This document shows, piece by piece, positions 22,106 through 31,005 of a stretch of DNA of 37,804 bases. Position 1 is the stretch's first letter. Each line of letters starts with the position of its first letter. The DNA comes from a virus. The notes under the pieces are model-generated. The model made no database searches, was not told the DNA's origin, and saw only the letters and a program-made list of their open reading frames with translations. Made by a program: the position numbers and the translations under genes. The stretch lies in IMG/VR virus record IMGVR_UViG_3300032288_001184, positions 1-37,804 of that record; one strand, written 5' to 3'.

Positions 22106-24007
22106 ATGACAACGGTTTATCTTTCAGCTTTAGGTGGTGCTGGTTGGCAGTTCCTTGACGACAACGGAAATCCATTGTCGGGCGGTCTTCTGTACACCTA
22201 TGCTGCGGGTACAACTACACCTCAAGTGACATACACCTCAAGTGCCGGTGGTACTGCTTGTCCAAATCCAATCGTGTTGGATGCTGCTGGTCGTCCTCCA
22301 GCGGAAATTTGGTTGATTTCTGGTCTGTCCTACAAGTTCACGGTCAAAGACTCCACCGGTGTTTTGATTCGCACCTACGACGATATTGACGGTATCAATG
22401 ACTCTCAATTTGTGTATGACGCACTTGGCAACACAACTGATGTCGCCAAAGGTGATGCGCTTGTTGGGTTTCGCCAATCCGATAGCAGCGGTATTTTGAG
22501 CAATGCGGTAGGTCGCACAGTTCATCAAAAATTGCAAGAATTTGTATCTGTGCGAGATTTTGGTGCTGTTGGTGATGCCACATTTAACAGCACTACGAAA
22601 ACTTGGTCTGGTACTGACGATACGAATGCTTTTCAGGCAGCGTTTGATTCTGGTTTGGCAATCTATATTCCCCAAGGTCATTACTACGTCAGTGATACTT
22701 TAACCAGCAGCAATGCTCTTTCAATTCGTGGTGAAGGTTCTGATTTCAGTGTGATCGTGTCAGCATCGTCATCATGGACGATTCGCGGAAACTTCACAAT
22801 TGATTTTGAAGGTTTTGCCATTGAGGGTCACACTGCAATTCAGGCAAACTCCACAGCAAGCGGTTGGGACAGCTTTAACGCAGCATCGCATAATTGGCGT
22901 TTGAAAGACATTCGTTTTCAATATTTGCGAACTGCAATTTGGTTCAGCCAGTCGTGGATTGGTGAAGCACGCGACATTTACATCAATGATTGCGGAACAT
23001 CTACGGGCGATTGGTCATTGCTAATTTCAAACGCTACCAATGAGGTAATGTTTGACAACCTTCAAATTCGCGGCGATATGGGCGGTGTAGGCCCGGGCAC
23101 AAACGGATTGTGGAAAGGTAAAGGTGTTTATGTAACACCCGGCGTTTTTCCAAACGGTGATCCCGGCAGTGAAAACTACGATGTCAACTTCATCAATTTG
23201 GGCCTTGAGCACTTGGCCGATGAGGGTGCAAAGTTTGACAACATCGTAACCATTCACGGTGGTTATTGGGAAAACACACTTTACCCAGTATCTTCAAATA
23301 CGGTCACATTTAACAGTGGCGGTACGATGATTGGTGGTGTGATTAATTGTCCATTGAACATGGACAACGGTACAAATCCGTATTTTTTCAACACTCGATT
23401 TTTGTACGGTGGCAACACATTTGGTCACAAATTTAGCCCAACAACCTACTATCGTGGGTTTATTAATTTAAGTGAATTTGGTTCTGCTCTACCAATTTGT
23501 CAGGATGCTTTTCCGTATCCTGCGCGATTAGGCAGCGTGTCAAACTTTGCAAATGAATCAGTTGTTCCCGGAACAATTGATGATTACGAAGGTGGTCGAC
23601 ATACACTCGCGCTGGCATCGACTGGCTACTTCAATGCAAAATCTTTGACATTTACTGTGACAGACGCGTTTGCGTTCGGTGGTGCGATTGGATTGCCTTT
23701 TACGTTTTTACCATCAAACCGAAGCGATGTGTATGCGTGGGCAATTGTGAAATGTTCCACCAACGATCAGGTTGTTTTGAGTTTGGGTGGACATTCAAGT
23801 CAAGAACCCGGAAACACTATCTTTTCGTCCATAAATATTGGCGAGTGGTATTTGTTTAGCATTGGTCCTGTTAATCCATATGATGCAAACCTGTGGGTTC
23901 GTTTGTATGGGTCTAGTGGTGGTGCACCTACCATTGGTGCAGTTCTAACCATTGATAGCTGGGGTGTATCATTTGGTGGCCTTGATTACTCAGGGATCAC
24001 AAATTAA
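22106..24007 (+). CDS. Tailspike with P22-type head-binding and pectate-lyase-like domains
   Basis: 633 aa receptor-binding protein. Residues 1-100 (GGAGWQFLDDNGNPLSGGLL, TYAAGTTTPQ, LDAAGRPPAEIWL) form an anchoring domain like that of P22-type tailspikes. A linker leads to VHQKLQEFVSVRDFGAVGD (139-157), the classic start of a right-handed beta-helix (Pectate_lyase_3) that often hydrolyses host polysaccharide. The final 150 residues form a separate beta domain (FTVTDAFAFGG...IDSWGVSFGGLDYSG). It should determine host range. It lies unusually far from the tail-hub genes, between portal and scaffold. Confidence 0.9.
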   Translation: MTTVYLSALGGAGWQFLDDNGNPLSGGLLYTYAAGTTTPQVTYTSSAGGTACPNPIVLDAAGRPPAEIWLISGLSYKFTVKDSTGVLIRTYDDIDGINDSQFVYDALGNTTDVAKGDALVGFRQSDSSGILSNAVGRTVHQKLQEFVSVRDFGAVGDATFNSTTKTWSGTDDTNAFQAAFDSGLAIYIPQGHYYVSDTLTSSNALSIRGEGSDFSVIVSASSSWTIRGNFTIDFEGFAIEGHTAIQANSTASGWDSFNAASHNWRLKDIRFQYLRTAIWFSQSWIGEARDIYINDCGTSTGDWSLLISNATNEVMFDNLQIRGDMGGVGPGTNGLWKGKGVYVTPGVFPNGDPGSENYDVNFINLGLEHLADEGAKFDNIVTIHGGYWENTLYPVSSNTVTFNSGGTMIGGVINCPLNMDNGTNPYFFNTRFLYGGNTFGHKFSPTTYYRGFINLSEFGSALPICQDAFPYPARLGSVSNFANESVVPGTIDDYEGGRHTLALASTGYFNAKSLTFTVTDAFAFGGAIGLPFTFLPSNRSDVYAWAIVKCSTNDQVVLSLGGHSSQEPGNTIFSSINIGEWYLFSIGPVNPYDANLWVRLYGSSGGAPTIGAVLTIDSWGVSFGGLDYSGITN

Positions 24008-24067
24008 ACTTGAATTTCAAAACCGTACCGGCGAGGCTCACCGGGGAATCTAAGGATTCGGAAAACT

Positions 24068-24871
24068 ATGACTGATGAAGTCCAAAACCTAGCGGAAGTA
24101 GCACCCGCGCCAGCACCGGAAGTGACGGCCACTCCACCTGCTGTTGAGAATGCGCCGGAAGTCACTGCTGATGGTGAGCAAGGGGAACAACCAGCGTCGA
24201 AGGTATTCACGCAGGAAGAACTCGATGCAGCTATTGGTAAACGGCTTGCGAGAGAGCAACGTAAATGGGAACGAGAGCAGCAAGCACGCCTGAAGGAAAT
24301 TCAGACGTTGCAAACAACGCCTCAAGGTGCACCGTCGCGTGATCAATTTGACTCTGATGAAGCCTATGCTGACGCACTGGCAACCGTCAAAGCCGAACAA
24401 TTGCTCGTGCAACGCAAGCAGCAAGAGGAGTTCAGCAAAACTCTCGCAGCGTATGAGGAAAGTGAAGAAAAGGCACGGGACAAATACGATGACTTTGACC
24501 AAGTTACTCGCAACCCAAACCTGCCCATCACCAACGTCATGCTCGAGGCGATTCAGTCTTCGGACATTGGACCCGATGTAGCTTACTACCTTGGAACCAA
24601 TCCCAAAGAGGCCGAACGCATTGCCAGTTTGTCGCCCTATCTGCAAGCAAAAGAGATCGGGAAGATTGAAGTAAAAATCGCTTCTAATCCTCCTGTAAAG
24701 AAAACCTCGTCTGCGCCAGCGCCAATTAAGCCGGTGACTGCCCGTGGTGCTACACCTCCTGTGTATGACACAACTGATCCTCGTTCAACGAAGACCATGA
24801 GTGATTCGCAGTGGATTGAAGCCGAACGGCAACGCCAAATTAAGAAACGCCAAGCACAGATGGCCCGCTAA
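24068..24871 (+). CDS. Scaffold protein
   Basis: 267 aa. A disordered acidic N terminus (EVAPAPAPEVTATPP) is followed by FTQEELDAAIGKRLAREQRKWEREQQARLKE, a long charged coiled coil, and a basic C-terminal end (EAERQRQIKKRQAQMAR) expected to contact coat. This layout and the position immediately before the coat gene identify a P22-like scaffold. It co-assembles with coat to form the procapsid and then exits. AAGGATTC precedes the ATG. Confidence 0.88.
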   Translation: MTDEVQNLAEVAPAPAPEVTATPPAVENAPEVTADGEQGEQPASKVFTQEELDAAIGKRLAREQRKWEREQQARLKEIQTLQTTPQGAPSRDQFDSDEAYADALATVKAEQLLVQRKQQEEFSKTLAAYEESEEKARDKYDDFDQVTRNPNLPITNVMLEAIQSSDIGPDVAYYLGTNPKEAERIASLSPYLQAKEIGKIEVKIASNPPVKKTSSAPAPIKPVTARGATPPVYDTTDPRSTKTMSDSQWIEAERQRQIKKRQAQMAR

Positions 24872-24891
24872 TTTTTTAAAAAGGACTCATT

Positions 24892-26094
24892 GTGTCTAAC
24901 AGTATCTTAACCATTGACATGATCACCCGTAAGGCTCTCGAAATCCTCGAGAACAATCTGGTGCTCACCCGTAACGTAAACCGCCAGTACGACGACAGCT
25001 TCGCTGTTGAAGGTGCGAAGATCGGTTCAACTTTGCGTATCCGTTTGCCCGACCGTGCTTTGGTGACTGACGGTGCTGCCCTGCAAGTTCAGGACGACAA
25101 CGAACAGTACACCACTTTGACTGTTTCCAGCCAAAAGCACATTGGTGTGAACTTCACTTCTGCCGAATTGACCATGCAATTGGACGACTTCGCAGAGCGT
25201 GTGTTAAAGCCTCGTATCAGCCAGTTGGCCTCGTCTGTGGACGCTGACGTTGCAAATGCTTACAAGAGCATCTACAACTCTGTGGGCACACCCGGCACAA
25301 CTCCCGGCACTTCTTTGGTCTTATTGCAAGCCCAACAGAAACTGAACGAGAACGCAGCCACTATGTCTCCCCGTTACGCCACCGTCAACCCTGCCGCTAA
25401 CGCTGGTTTGGTCGAAGGCATGAAGGGTTTGTTCAACCCCACCGACACTATCAGCCGCCAATTCAAGAACGGCATGATGGGTGAAGGCGTGTTGGGCTTT
25501 GACGAAGTGAACATGTCTCAATCGATCAAGCAACACTTGACCGGTTCTTGGGGCACTACCATCACTGTGACTTCTACTGTGTCTACACAAGGTCAAGCCA
25601 CTTTGCCAATCAGCTTCACTGGTTCAAGCAAGACTTGGAACGTTGGTGACGTGTTCACCATCGCCAACGTGTACGCTGTCAACCCACAAACTCGTGAGTC
25701 AACCGGCTCGTTGCAACAGTTCACCGTGACTGCTGTGGCTTCTGGTTCGTCTACTGCGACTTTGAGCATCAGCCCTGCCCTCTATACCGCTGACCAAGCC
25801 TTGGCTACTGTGGACACTTTCCCACAAGCCAGTGCAGCAGTGACTATGGTTGGTTCTGCCGCCACTTCGTACCCACAAAACTTGGTGTACCACAAAGATG
25901 CGATCACATTTGCGACCGCTGACTTGTTGTTGCCTCAAGGCGTGGACATGGCTGCTCGTGCTGTGCATAACGGTATCAGCTTGCGTGTGGTTCGCCAGTA
26001 CGACATCAACAACGACCGCTTGCCTTGCCGTATCGACGTTTTGTACGGTTACAGCGCGATGCGTCCACAAATGGCCGCTCGTATCTGGGGCTAA
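24892..26094 (+). CDS. Major capsid (coat) protein, P22 gp5-like
   Basis: 400 aa from a GTG start, preceded by AAGGACTC. It begins SNSILTIDMITRKALEILEN and LVLTRNVNRQYDD, the N-arm pattern of P22-like coat proteins with the HK97 fold. The central part (TGSWGTTITVTSTVSTQGQATLPISF) probably forms the inserted I-domain-like beta structure, and the C-terminal MAARAVHNGISLRVVRQYDINNDRLPCRIDVLYG is the conserved core end. It forms the icosahedral shell. Codon use looks optimised (strong CTG/GGT/CGT bias), as expected for the most expressed gene. A UUCG terminator hairpin follows at once. Confidence 0.93.
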   Translation: MSNSILTIDMITRKALEILENNLVLTRNVNRQYDDSFAVEGAKIGSTLRIRLPDRALVTDGAALQVQDDNEQYTTLTVSSQKHIGVNFTSAELTMQLDDFAERVLKPRISQLASSVDADVANAYKSIYNSVGTPGTTPGTSLVLLQAQQKLNENAATMSPRYATVNPAANAGLVEGMKGLFNPTDTISRQFKNGMMGEGVLGFDEVNMSQSIKQHLTGSWGTTITVTSTVSTQGQATLPISFTGSSKTWNVGDVFTIANVYAVNPQTRESTGSLQQFTVTAVASGSSTATLSISPALYTADQALATVDTFPQASAAVTMVGSAATSYPQNLVYHKDAITFATADLLLPQGVDMAARAVHNGISLRVVRQYDINNDRLPCRIDVLYGYSAMRPQMAARIWG

Positions 26095-26097
26095 ATT

Positions 26098-26120
26098 GAA
26101 ATGGGGCTTCGGCCCCTTTC
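26098..26120 (+). terminator. UUCG terminator hairpin after coat gene
   Basis: GGGGC-TTCG-GCCCC with flanking GAAA/TTTC pairing, 4 bp after the coat stop codon. The T-run is short, so read-through to downstream virion genes is likely. Confidence 0.75.
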
Positions 26121-26150
26121 ATCGTTCAATCTTTTTTAAGGAAAATTATC

Positions 26151-26561
26151 ATGGCATTACCTAACGGCGCAGGCGGTTACCAAGTTGGTGACGGCAACCT
26201 GACTGAAGTTATTCTTGGCGTTCAACCAGCGGCTCAAACTGCCACTGCTACCGCTACTCTGACCACTGCTCAAATCACTGGCGGCATTTTGCTGGGTTCT
26301 CCCGGTTCTTCTGCTGCTGCTTACACTCTGCCCACAGGCACCAGCCTTGACTCAGCAGTGCCTAGCGCAAAAGTGAACAGTTCATTCGACTTCAGCGTGA
26401 CAAACGTTGATGGTTCTTCTTCTGGCGTTATCACAATGACGGCTGGTACAGGTTGGACCATCGTTGGTTTGGCTACCATTGCCGCTACCGCTGGTACTAC
26501 TGGTGCTTTCCGCGCCCGTAAGACCGGTGACGGCACTTGGACTTTGTACCGCTTGGCTTAA
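26151..26561 (+). CDS. Decoration-like virion protein
   Basis: 136 aa. It starts MALPNGAGGYQVGDGNLTEV and contains TATLTTAQITGGILLGSPGSS, SSGVITMTAGTGWTIVG and TGDGTWTLYRLA. The beta-rich, Gly/Thr/Ser-rich sequence and the position right after coat point to a capsid decoration protein. Its final DGTWTLYR resembles the DGTNWTIM end of the next gene and the DGSNWIMTQ end of the fibre protein. AAGGAAAA precedes the ATG. Confidence 0.78.
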   Translation: MALPNGAGGYQVGDGNLTEVILGVQPAAQTATATATLTTAQITGGILLGSPGSSAAAYTLPTGTSLDSAVPSAKVNSSFDFSVTNVDGSSSGVITMTAGTGWTIVGLATIAATAGTTGAFRARKTGDGTWTLYRLA

Positions 26562-26569
26562 ACCTGAAT

Positions 26570-26591
26570 GGGGACTTCGGTCCCCGTTTTT
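26570..26591 (+). terminator. UUCG terminator hairpin
   Basis: GGGGAC-TTCG-GTCCCC followed by GTTTTT. It lies 9 bp after the decoration-like gene, in the same arrangement as the hairpins at 26098 and 26971. Confidence 0.8.
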
Positions 26592-26603
26592 AAAGGAACC
26601 ATC

Positions 26604-26963
26604 ATGTCAAACAACAAACCCGTTGGTGTCGCATATTCTGATCCTGCGCTTACTGCGTTTTATCTGAATGCCCCCGTGACCAAAACTGCAAGTTTTACAC
26701 TGGCTGACGATGAGAACTACATCGTATGTAATGGCGCTTCTGCCAACGTCACTGTGACGTTGCCCACTGGCTCTGCTTACATCGGTCGTACTGTTACCAT
26801 CAAAAACCTTTCTGGCACATACACGGTGATCACAGGATCGTCCAATGTCCGACCATTGACTTCTGCTACTCTCGGTACAGCAATCCTTGCTGCGACCGCT
26901 GGTAAGTGGGCAACTCTGGTTTGCGAAGACGGTACGAACTGGACCATTATGGCTGCGGCCTAA
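26604..26963 (+). CDS. Virion beta-module protein, paralogous to fibre C terminus
   Basis: 119 aa from the ATG at 26604, which follows AAAGGAACC; an ATG 36 bp upstream lies inside the hairpin and has no site. Residues 28-116 form a module (TLPTGSAYIGRTVTIKNLS, then GTAILAATAG, then DGTNWTIM) that is clearly related to the last 90 residues of the fibre protein at 29506-31002. Probably a second decoration or fibre-like subunit on the capsid. It lies between two UUCG hairpins. Confidence 0.8.
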   Translation: MSNNKPVGVAYSDPALTAFYLNAPVTKTASFTLADDENYIVCNGASANVTVTLPTGSAYIGRTVTIKNLSGTYTVITGSSNVRPLTSATLGTAILAATAGKWATLVCEDGTNWTIMAAA

Positions 26964-26970
26964 CCAACCA

Positions 26971-26990
26971 AAGGGGCTTCGGCCCCTTTT
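26971..26990 (+). terminator. UUCG terminator hairpin
   Basis: AAGGGGC-TTCG-GCCCCTT followed by TT. It also holds the only Shine-Dalgarno-like sequence (AAGGGG) upstream of the ATG at 26997, so folding may limit translation of that gene. Confidence 0.8.
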
Positions 26991-26996
26991 CTAACT

Positions 26997-27245
26997 ATGC
27001 CAACTATTTATCTCAAACACCCCACTCACGGCACAAAAGTTGCAACTATGGAGCAAGAGGCCGTTTATGATGAAAAAAATGGCTGGGAACGGTACAATCT
27101 AGATACGCCTTCGTCAGTTGTCGAAGTAGCGGAGCCAGAAGCTGAAGCCGAGGCCCCCAAGCGTGCTCGACGCAGTAAAACAGAACAACCAGCAGACCCC
27201 GCAGTGCCCGACTTTTTAGCACCGCAAGCCGACCAAGGAGAGTGA
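26997..27245 (+). CDS. Small virion/assembly protein
   Basis: 82 aa. The N-terminal part (MPTIYLKHPTHGTKVATME, then AVYDEKNGWERYNL) forms a small fold common in short phage proteins located between coat and gp4 genes; the C-terminal half is acidic and disordered with a basic patch (PKRARRSK). Possibly a head-completion or capsid-stabilising factor. The function is not established. It ends 1 bp before the gp4-like gene. Confidence 0.75.
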   Translation: MPTIYLKHPTHGTKVATMEQEAVYDEKNGWERYNLDTPSSVVEVAEPEAEAEAPKRARRSKTEQPADPAVPDFLAPQADQGE

Positions 27246-27246
27246 C

Positions 27247-27984
27247 ATGGCAACGTATACCGCAGGCGATCAAATCAACCGAGCGTTGCGATTGCTGGGT
27301 GTGCTTGCAGAGGGCGAAACGCCCTCGGCCTCCGTGTCGCAAGATTGCTTGATGGCACTCGATCAAATGATCGAGTCTTGGAACACCGAGCGCCTTTCTG
27401 TCTTCTCCACACAAGATCAGGTCACGCTGTGGCCTGTTGGCTCGATTAACGCCACTTTGGGACCCACGGGCACACTGACCCCTCTGGACCCCCTTCAGAC
27501 CTTCTCACGCCCCATCCTGATCGATGATGCGACCTATTTCCGTGATCCCCAGACCAATGTGTCCTACGGGATCAAACTGATCAATCAGCAGCAATATGAC
27601 GGCATCGCAGTTAAAACTGTGACCTCGACATATCCGCAGATCATGTTCGTCAATATGACGTACCCCGATCTGGACATCTACATTTACCCCAAACCCACAC
27701 GCTCGTTGGAGTTCCACTTCATTAGCGTGGAGCCTTTGACTCAGCCTGCAAACTTGGCAACAAATATTTTGTTTCCACCGGGTTACTTGCGTGCATTCAC
27801 ATACAACCTTGCGTGTGAAATTGCGCCTGAGTTTGGCATTGAACCAAGTCAACAAGTGCAACGGATTGCTATGGCATCCAAGCGCAACCTCAAGCGCATC
27901 AACAACCCAGATGATGTGATGTCAATGCCTTATGCCATTGTCGCCACTCGTCAACGCTACAACATCTACGCCGGTAACTACTGA
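27247..27984 (+). CDS. gp4-like tail adaptor (packaged DNA stabilisation)
   Basis: 245 aa. It begins MATYTAGDQINRALRLLGVL, then AEGETPSASVSQDCLMALDQMIESWNTERLSVF, the conserved helical region of P22 gp4-type adaptors. The protein binds the portal ring after packaging and seals it for the tail hub. A later beta region (PDLDIYIYPKPTRSLEFHF) and a C-terminal helix (CEIAPEFGIEPSQQVQRIA) fit the same family. GGAG precedes the ATG; the stop overlaps the next gene (TGATG). Confidence 0.9.
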   Translation: MATYTAGDQINRALRLLGVLAEGETPSASVSQDCLMALDQMIESWNTERLSVFSTQDQVTLWPVGSINATLGPTGTLTPLDPLQTFSRPILIDDATYFRDPQTNVSYGIKLINQQQYDGIAVKTVTSTYPQIMFVNMTYPDLDIYIYPKPTRSLEFHFISVEPLTQPANLATNILFPPGYLRAFTYNLACEIAPEFGIEPSQQVQRIAMASKRNLKRINNPDDVMSMPYAIVATRQRYNIYAGNY

Positions 27985-29513
27985 TGAAGACGCCGATCCT
28001 TGGCTCAACCTATGTGGCCCGCAGCGTGAATGCTGCGGATGCTCGTATGGTCAACCTTTTCCCAGAAGCTGTTCCCGAAGCCGGAAAGGAACCTGCGTTT
28101 TTGCAACGCGCTCCCGGTTTGCGGTTTCTTGCGACTGTGGGTAATGGTCCCATCCGTGGCGAATGGTCTTTTGGTGGGTACGGGTATGTTGTGTCAGGCA
28201 TTGATCTATATCGGATCGACAGTTCTTACAACACCAAATTACTGGGTCGAGTAAGTGGTTCTGGTCCTGTCAGCATGGCTGATAACGGCACTCAGTTGTT
28301 CGTGGCATGTAACGGCCCCTCGTACATCTACAACTCAGCCAGCGAAGCATTTCAAAAAATCACTGACCCAGATTTTCCCGGTGCTGTAACCGTGGGATAT
28401 TTGGATGGCTATTTTGTGTTCAACGAGCCAAACAGCCAAAAGATTTGGGTGACCTCGCTGCTCGATGGTGCATCAATTGACCCACTCGATTTCGCCAGTG
28501 CCGAAGGTTCTCCCGATGGTGTGGTCAGCATCATCGTTGACCACCGCGAAGTGTGGGTTTATGGCACAAACAGCGTCGAGGTTTGGTACGACACCGGCGC
28601 AACCGATTTTCCATTGCAACGCATCCAAGGCGCGTTCAACGAGATCGGCTGTGTTGCCCCGTACTCGGTCGCAAAGATGGACAACGGCCTGTTCTGGCTC
28701 GGTCAGGACGCCCGTGGTCAAGGCATCGTGTACCGCGCAAACGGCTACACCGGCACACGTATTTCTACTCATGCTATTGAGTGGCAGATTCAACAATACG
28801 GCAACTTGTCGGATGCAATCGGCTACACATATCAGCAAGACGGTCACAGTTTTTATGTGTTAATTTTTCCAAGCGCCAACACGACTTGGGTTTACGATGC
28901 CGCAACTCAAATGTGGCATGAGCGTGCTGGCTGGGTGAACGGTGACTTCACTCGTCATCGCAGCAATTGTCAAATGTTCTTCAACAATGAGATCATTGTT
29001 GGCGATTACGAGAATGGCAACATTTACGCATTTGACCTTGATTACTACAAAGACAACGGGTCCATTCAAAAATGGTTACGCACATGGCGTGCGCTGCCCA
29101 CTGGTCAAAATAATCTGCGCCGCACGGCTCATCACAGCCTTCAAATCGACATGGAGTCGGGTGTTGGCTTGAACGGATTTTTGACCGATGAAAACGTGTA
29201 TCTTGTCACCGAGGATGAGGACAAGCTGATCACCGAGAACGGTGACTATTTGATCGATGAAAACATCGTCACTGCTACGCAAGGTGTTGACCCGCAGGTC
29301 ATGCTGCGTTGGTCTGACGATGGTGGTCACACATGGTCCAATGAACATTGGTCATCTGTTGGTCGAATCGGTCAATACTATCGCCGTGTCTTTTTCCGTC
29401 GCCTCGGCATGACGATGAAACTGCGCGACCGTGTGTATGAGTTGTCGATGACCGACCCAGTTAAGACGGCCATCATGGGTGCAGAACTCTTGATCACTGG
29501 CACAAATGCCTAA
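27984..29513 (+). CDS. gp10-like tail hub protein
   Basis: 509 aa. STYVARSVNAADARMVNLFPE and KEPAFLQRAPGLRFLATVG match the start of P22 gp10-type stabilisation proteins, followed by repeated beta-propeller-like strands (GYGYVVSGIDLYRID, GTQLFVACNG, YFVFNEPNSQKIWVTSL). It forms the hexameric hub below gp4 that carries tailspikes and needle. A segment with VTEDEDKLITENGDYLIDEN near residue 412-431 repeats a phage TENG motif. It overlaps the fibre gene by 8 bp. Confidence 0.9.
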   Translation: MKTPILGSTYVARSVNAADARMVNLFPEAVPEAGKEPAFLQRAPGLRFLATVGNGPIRGEWSFGGYGYVVSGIDLYRIDSSYNTKLLGRVSGSGPVSMADNGTQLFVACNGPSYIYNSASEAFQKITDPDFPGAVTVGYLDGYFVFNEPNSQKIWVTSLLDGASIDPLDFASAEGSPDGVVSIIVDHREVWVYGTNSVEVWYDTGATDFPLQRIQGAFNEIGCVAPYSVAKMDNGLFWLGQDARGQGIVYRANGYTGTRISTHAIEWQIQQYGNLSDAIGYTYQQDGHSFYVLIFPSANTTWVYDAATQMWHERAGWVNGDFTRHRSNCQMFFNNEIIVGDYENGNIYAFDLDYYKDNGSIQKWLRTWRALPTGQNNLRRTAHHSLQIDMESGVGLNGFLTDENVYLVTEDEDKLITENGDYLIDENIVTATQGVDPQVMLRWSDDGGHTWSNEHWSSVGRIGQYYRRVFFRRLGMTMKLRDRVYELSMTDPVKTAIMGAELLITGTNA

Positions 29514-31002
29514 TCCAAGCGCAACCCCTACCCCCATCACGCCACCGCGAGTGCCGTTCACGGACGCACGCACGGGGTTAATCTCGCGTGAGTGGTACAT
29601 GTATTTCATCAGTCTGTTCCGTGTTGCTACTGCGGTAGTAGACGATGGGGTTGGTCCAAGTCCTGAATCATTGATTGCTTCATACGATGCTGCTTTGCGT
29701 GCAGTTAATCAAGAGTTGCAGACACTGCCTCCCGCGATTGATTATTCGCAAGACATCATCAATCTCAGGAAAGAAAAGGACTTAAATCCTTCATCTGAAA
29801 CTGGTGAACTGCAAGCCGAAATCAATGACGTGCGACAGCTTGCATCGACCAACACATCGTGTGAAGTTGGTGAGTTGCAGTCGCAAATTGATAACGTGCG
29901 TCAAACTTCCGCAATCAACCCATCATGTGAAGTTGGTGAATTACAAGCGCAAATTGACAATGTGCGGCAAGAAGTGGAAGTAATTCCTCTACAACAAATT
30001 GGCACACTTGCAGCAGTGAACATTGACTCGGTTCCTTATTTGGGGTTTTCGACCCCACCTTCGTGGATTGGTTCTGCCGCTGGTCAGTTTTGGTATGACC
30101 CGACAACTGGGTCATTCAACGCGAAAATGGGCAACAACAACATCACTCAGCAAGTTGGTGAGGAATTGTTCATTTACGGCAAAGCGTCTGCCGCAATCAC
30201 AGAAGGTCAACTAATTTGCAAAACGGGCACAGTTGGCGCATCGGGTGTGATTACATTTGGTCCAAGCCCAACAGGATTAATTGTCAACGATGGCATCATT
30301 GGTGTAGCAACTGAAAATATTGCCCTCAATGCTTTTGGTCGCATCACATCGTTTGGTGTGGTTCATGGTATCAATACTACGGGTGCAAGTGTTGGTGAAA
30401 CTTGGGCCGATAACGATACCTTGTATTACAACCCTTCGTATGTCGGTGGATTGACGAATGTCAAACCAAGCGCACCCTATACAAAGTTTGAAGTCGGTAC
30501 TGTCATCAATGCTGGCTCGGGTGGTTCTGGTTCAATTCAAGTTGATTTAATTCATGGCTCTGTGCTTGGCGGCACAGACTCGAATGTGCAATTTGGCACG
30601 CTTGCCAATGGCAACATCATTCAATACAACTCAACTTTGGGGTATTGGACAAACGTGACATTGAGTGCCGCTGGCATCGTCACATACGCCGCCCCTGTCA
30701 CTTATACTGCCAACTTTAGCGTTGCCGCAACTGACACTTGGATCATCAACAACAAATCCGGGTCATCTTGCACGGCTACGCTGCCTGCGGCATCTTCGTA
30801 CACCGGGCGCATTTTGCGATTCCAAAATTATCAGGCTCAGACTTTGATCTCGGCCTCATCAAACGTGGTCCCTCTTGTCGGGGGCGCGGCTGGCACGGCA
30901 ATTCTTGCCGCTGTGGCTGGAGATACGGCAACTCTTGTGTCTGACGGCTCAAACTGGATAATGACGCAATACACCCCCAACAATGTCTTACTTTTGGAGT
31001 AA
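29506..31002 (+). CDS. Tail fibre/needle protein with 22-residue repeats
   Basis: 498 aa. The N terminus has PFTDARTGLISREWYMYFISLF, a conserved phage attachment motif. Residues 98-163 contain three tandem 22-residue repeats (GELQ-x-QI-DNVRQ core) predicted as coiled coil. The middle (SWIGSAAGQFWYDPTTG and GRITSFGVVHG) is a beta domain, and the final 90 residues duplicate the capsid module at 26604-26963. It ends VLLLE. Probably a trimeric fibre or needle hanging from the gp10-like hub; no P22 gp26 homologue is otherwise visible. Confidence 0.82.
   Translation: MPNPSATPTPITPPRVPFTDARTGLISREWYMYFISLFRVATAVVDDGVGPSPESLIASYDAALRAVNQELQTLPPAIDYSQDIINLRKEKDLNPSSETGELQAEINDVRQLASTNTSCEVGELQSQIDNVRQTSAINPSCEVGELQAQIDNVRQEVEVIPLQQIGTLAAVNIDSVPYLGFSTPPSWIGSAAGQFWYDPTTGSFNAKMGNNNITQQVGEELFIYGKASAAITEGQLICKTGTVGASGVITFGPSPTGLIVNDGIIGVATENIALNAFGRITSFGVVHGINTTGASVGETWADNDTLYYNPSYVGGLTNVKPSAPYTKFEVGTVINAGSGGSGSIQVDLIHGSVLGGTDSNVQFGTLANGNIIQYNSTLGYWTNVTLSAAGIVTYAAPVTYTANFSVAATDTWIINNKSGSSCTATLPAASSYTGRILRFQNYQAQTLISASSNVVPLVGGAAGTAILAAVAGDTATLVSDGSNWIMTQYTPNNVLLLE
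29797..29994 (+). repeat. Three tandem 66-bp repeats within the fibre gene
   Basis: Each unit encodes a 22-residue stretch with the core GELQ-x-x-I-x-x-VRQ. Units 1 and 2 end in SC, unit 3 diverges. The third base changes often while residues are kept, so the repeats are old and selected, not fresh duplications. Confidence 0.88.
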
Positions 31003-31005
31003 ACC

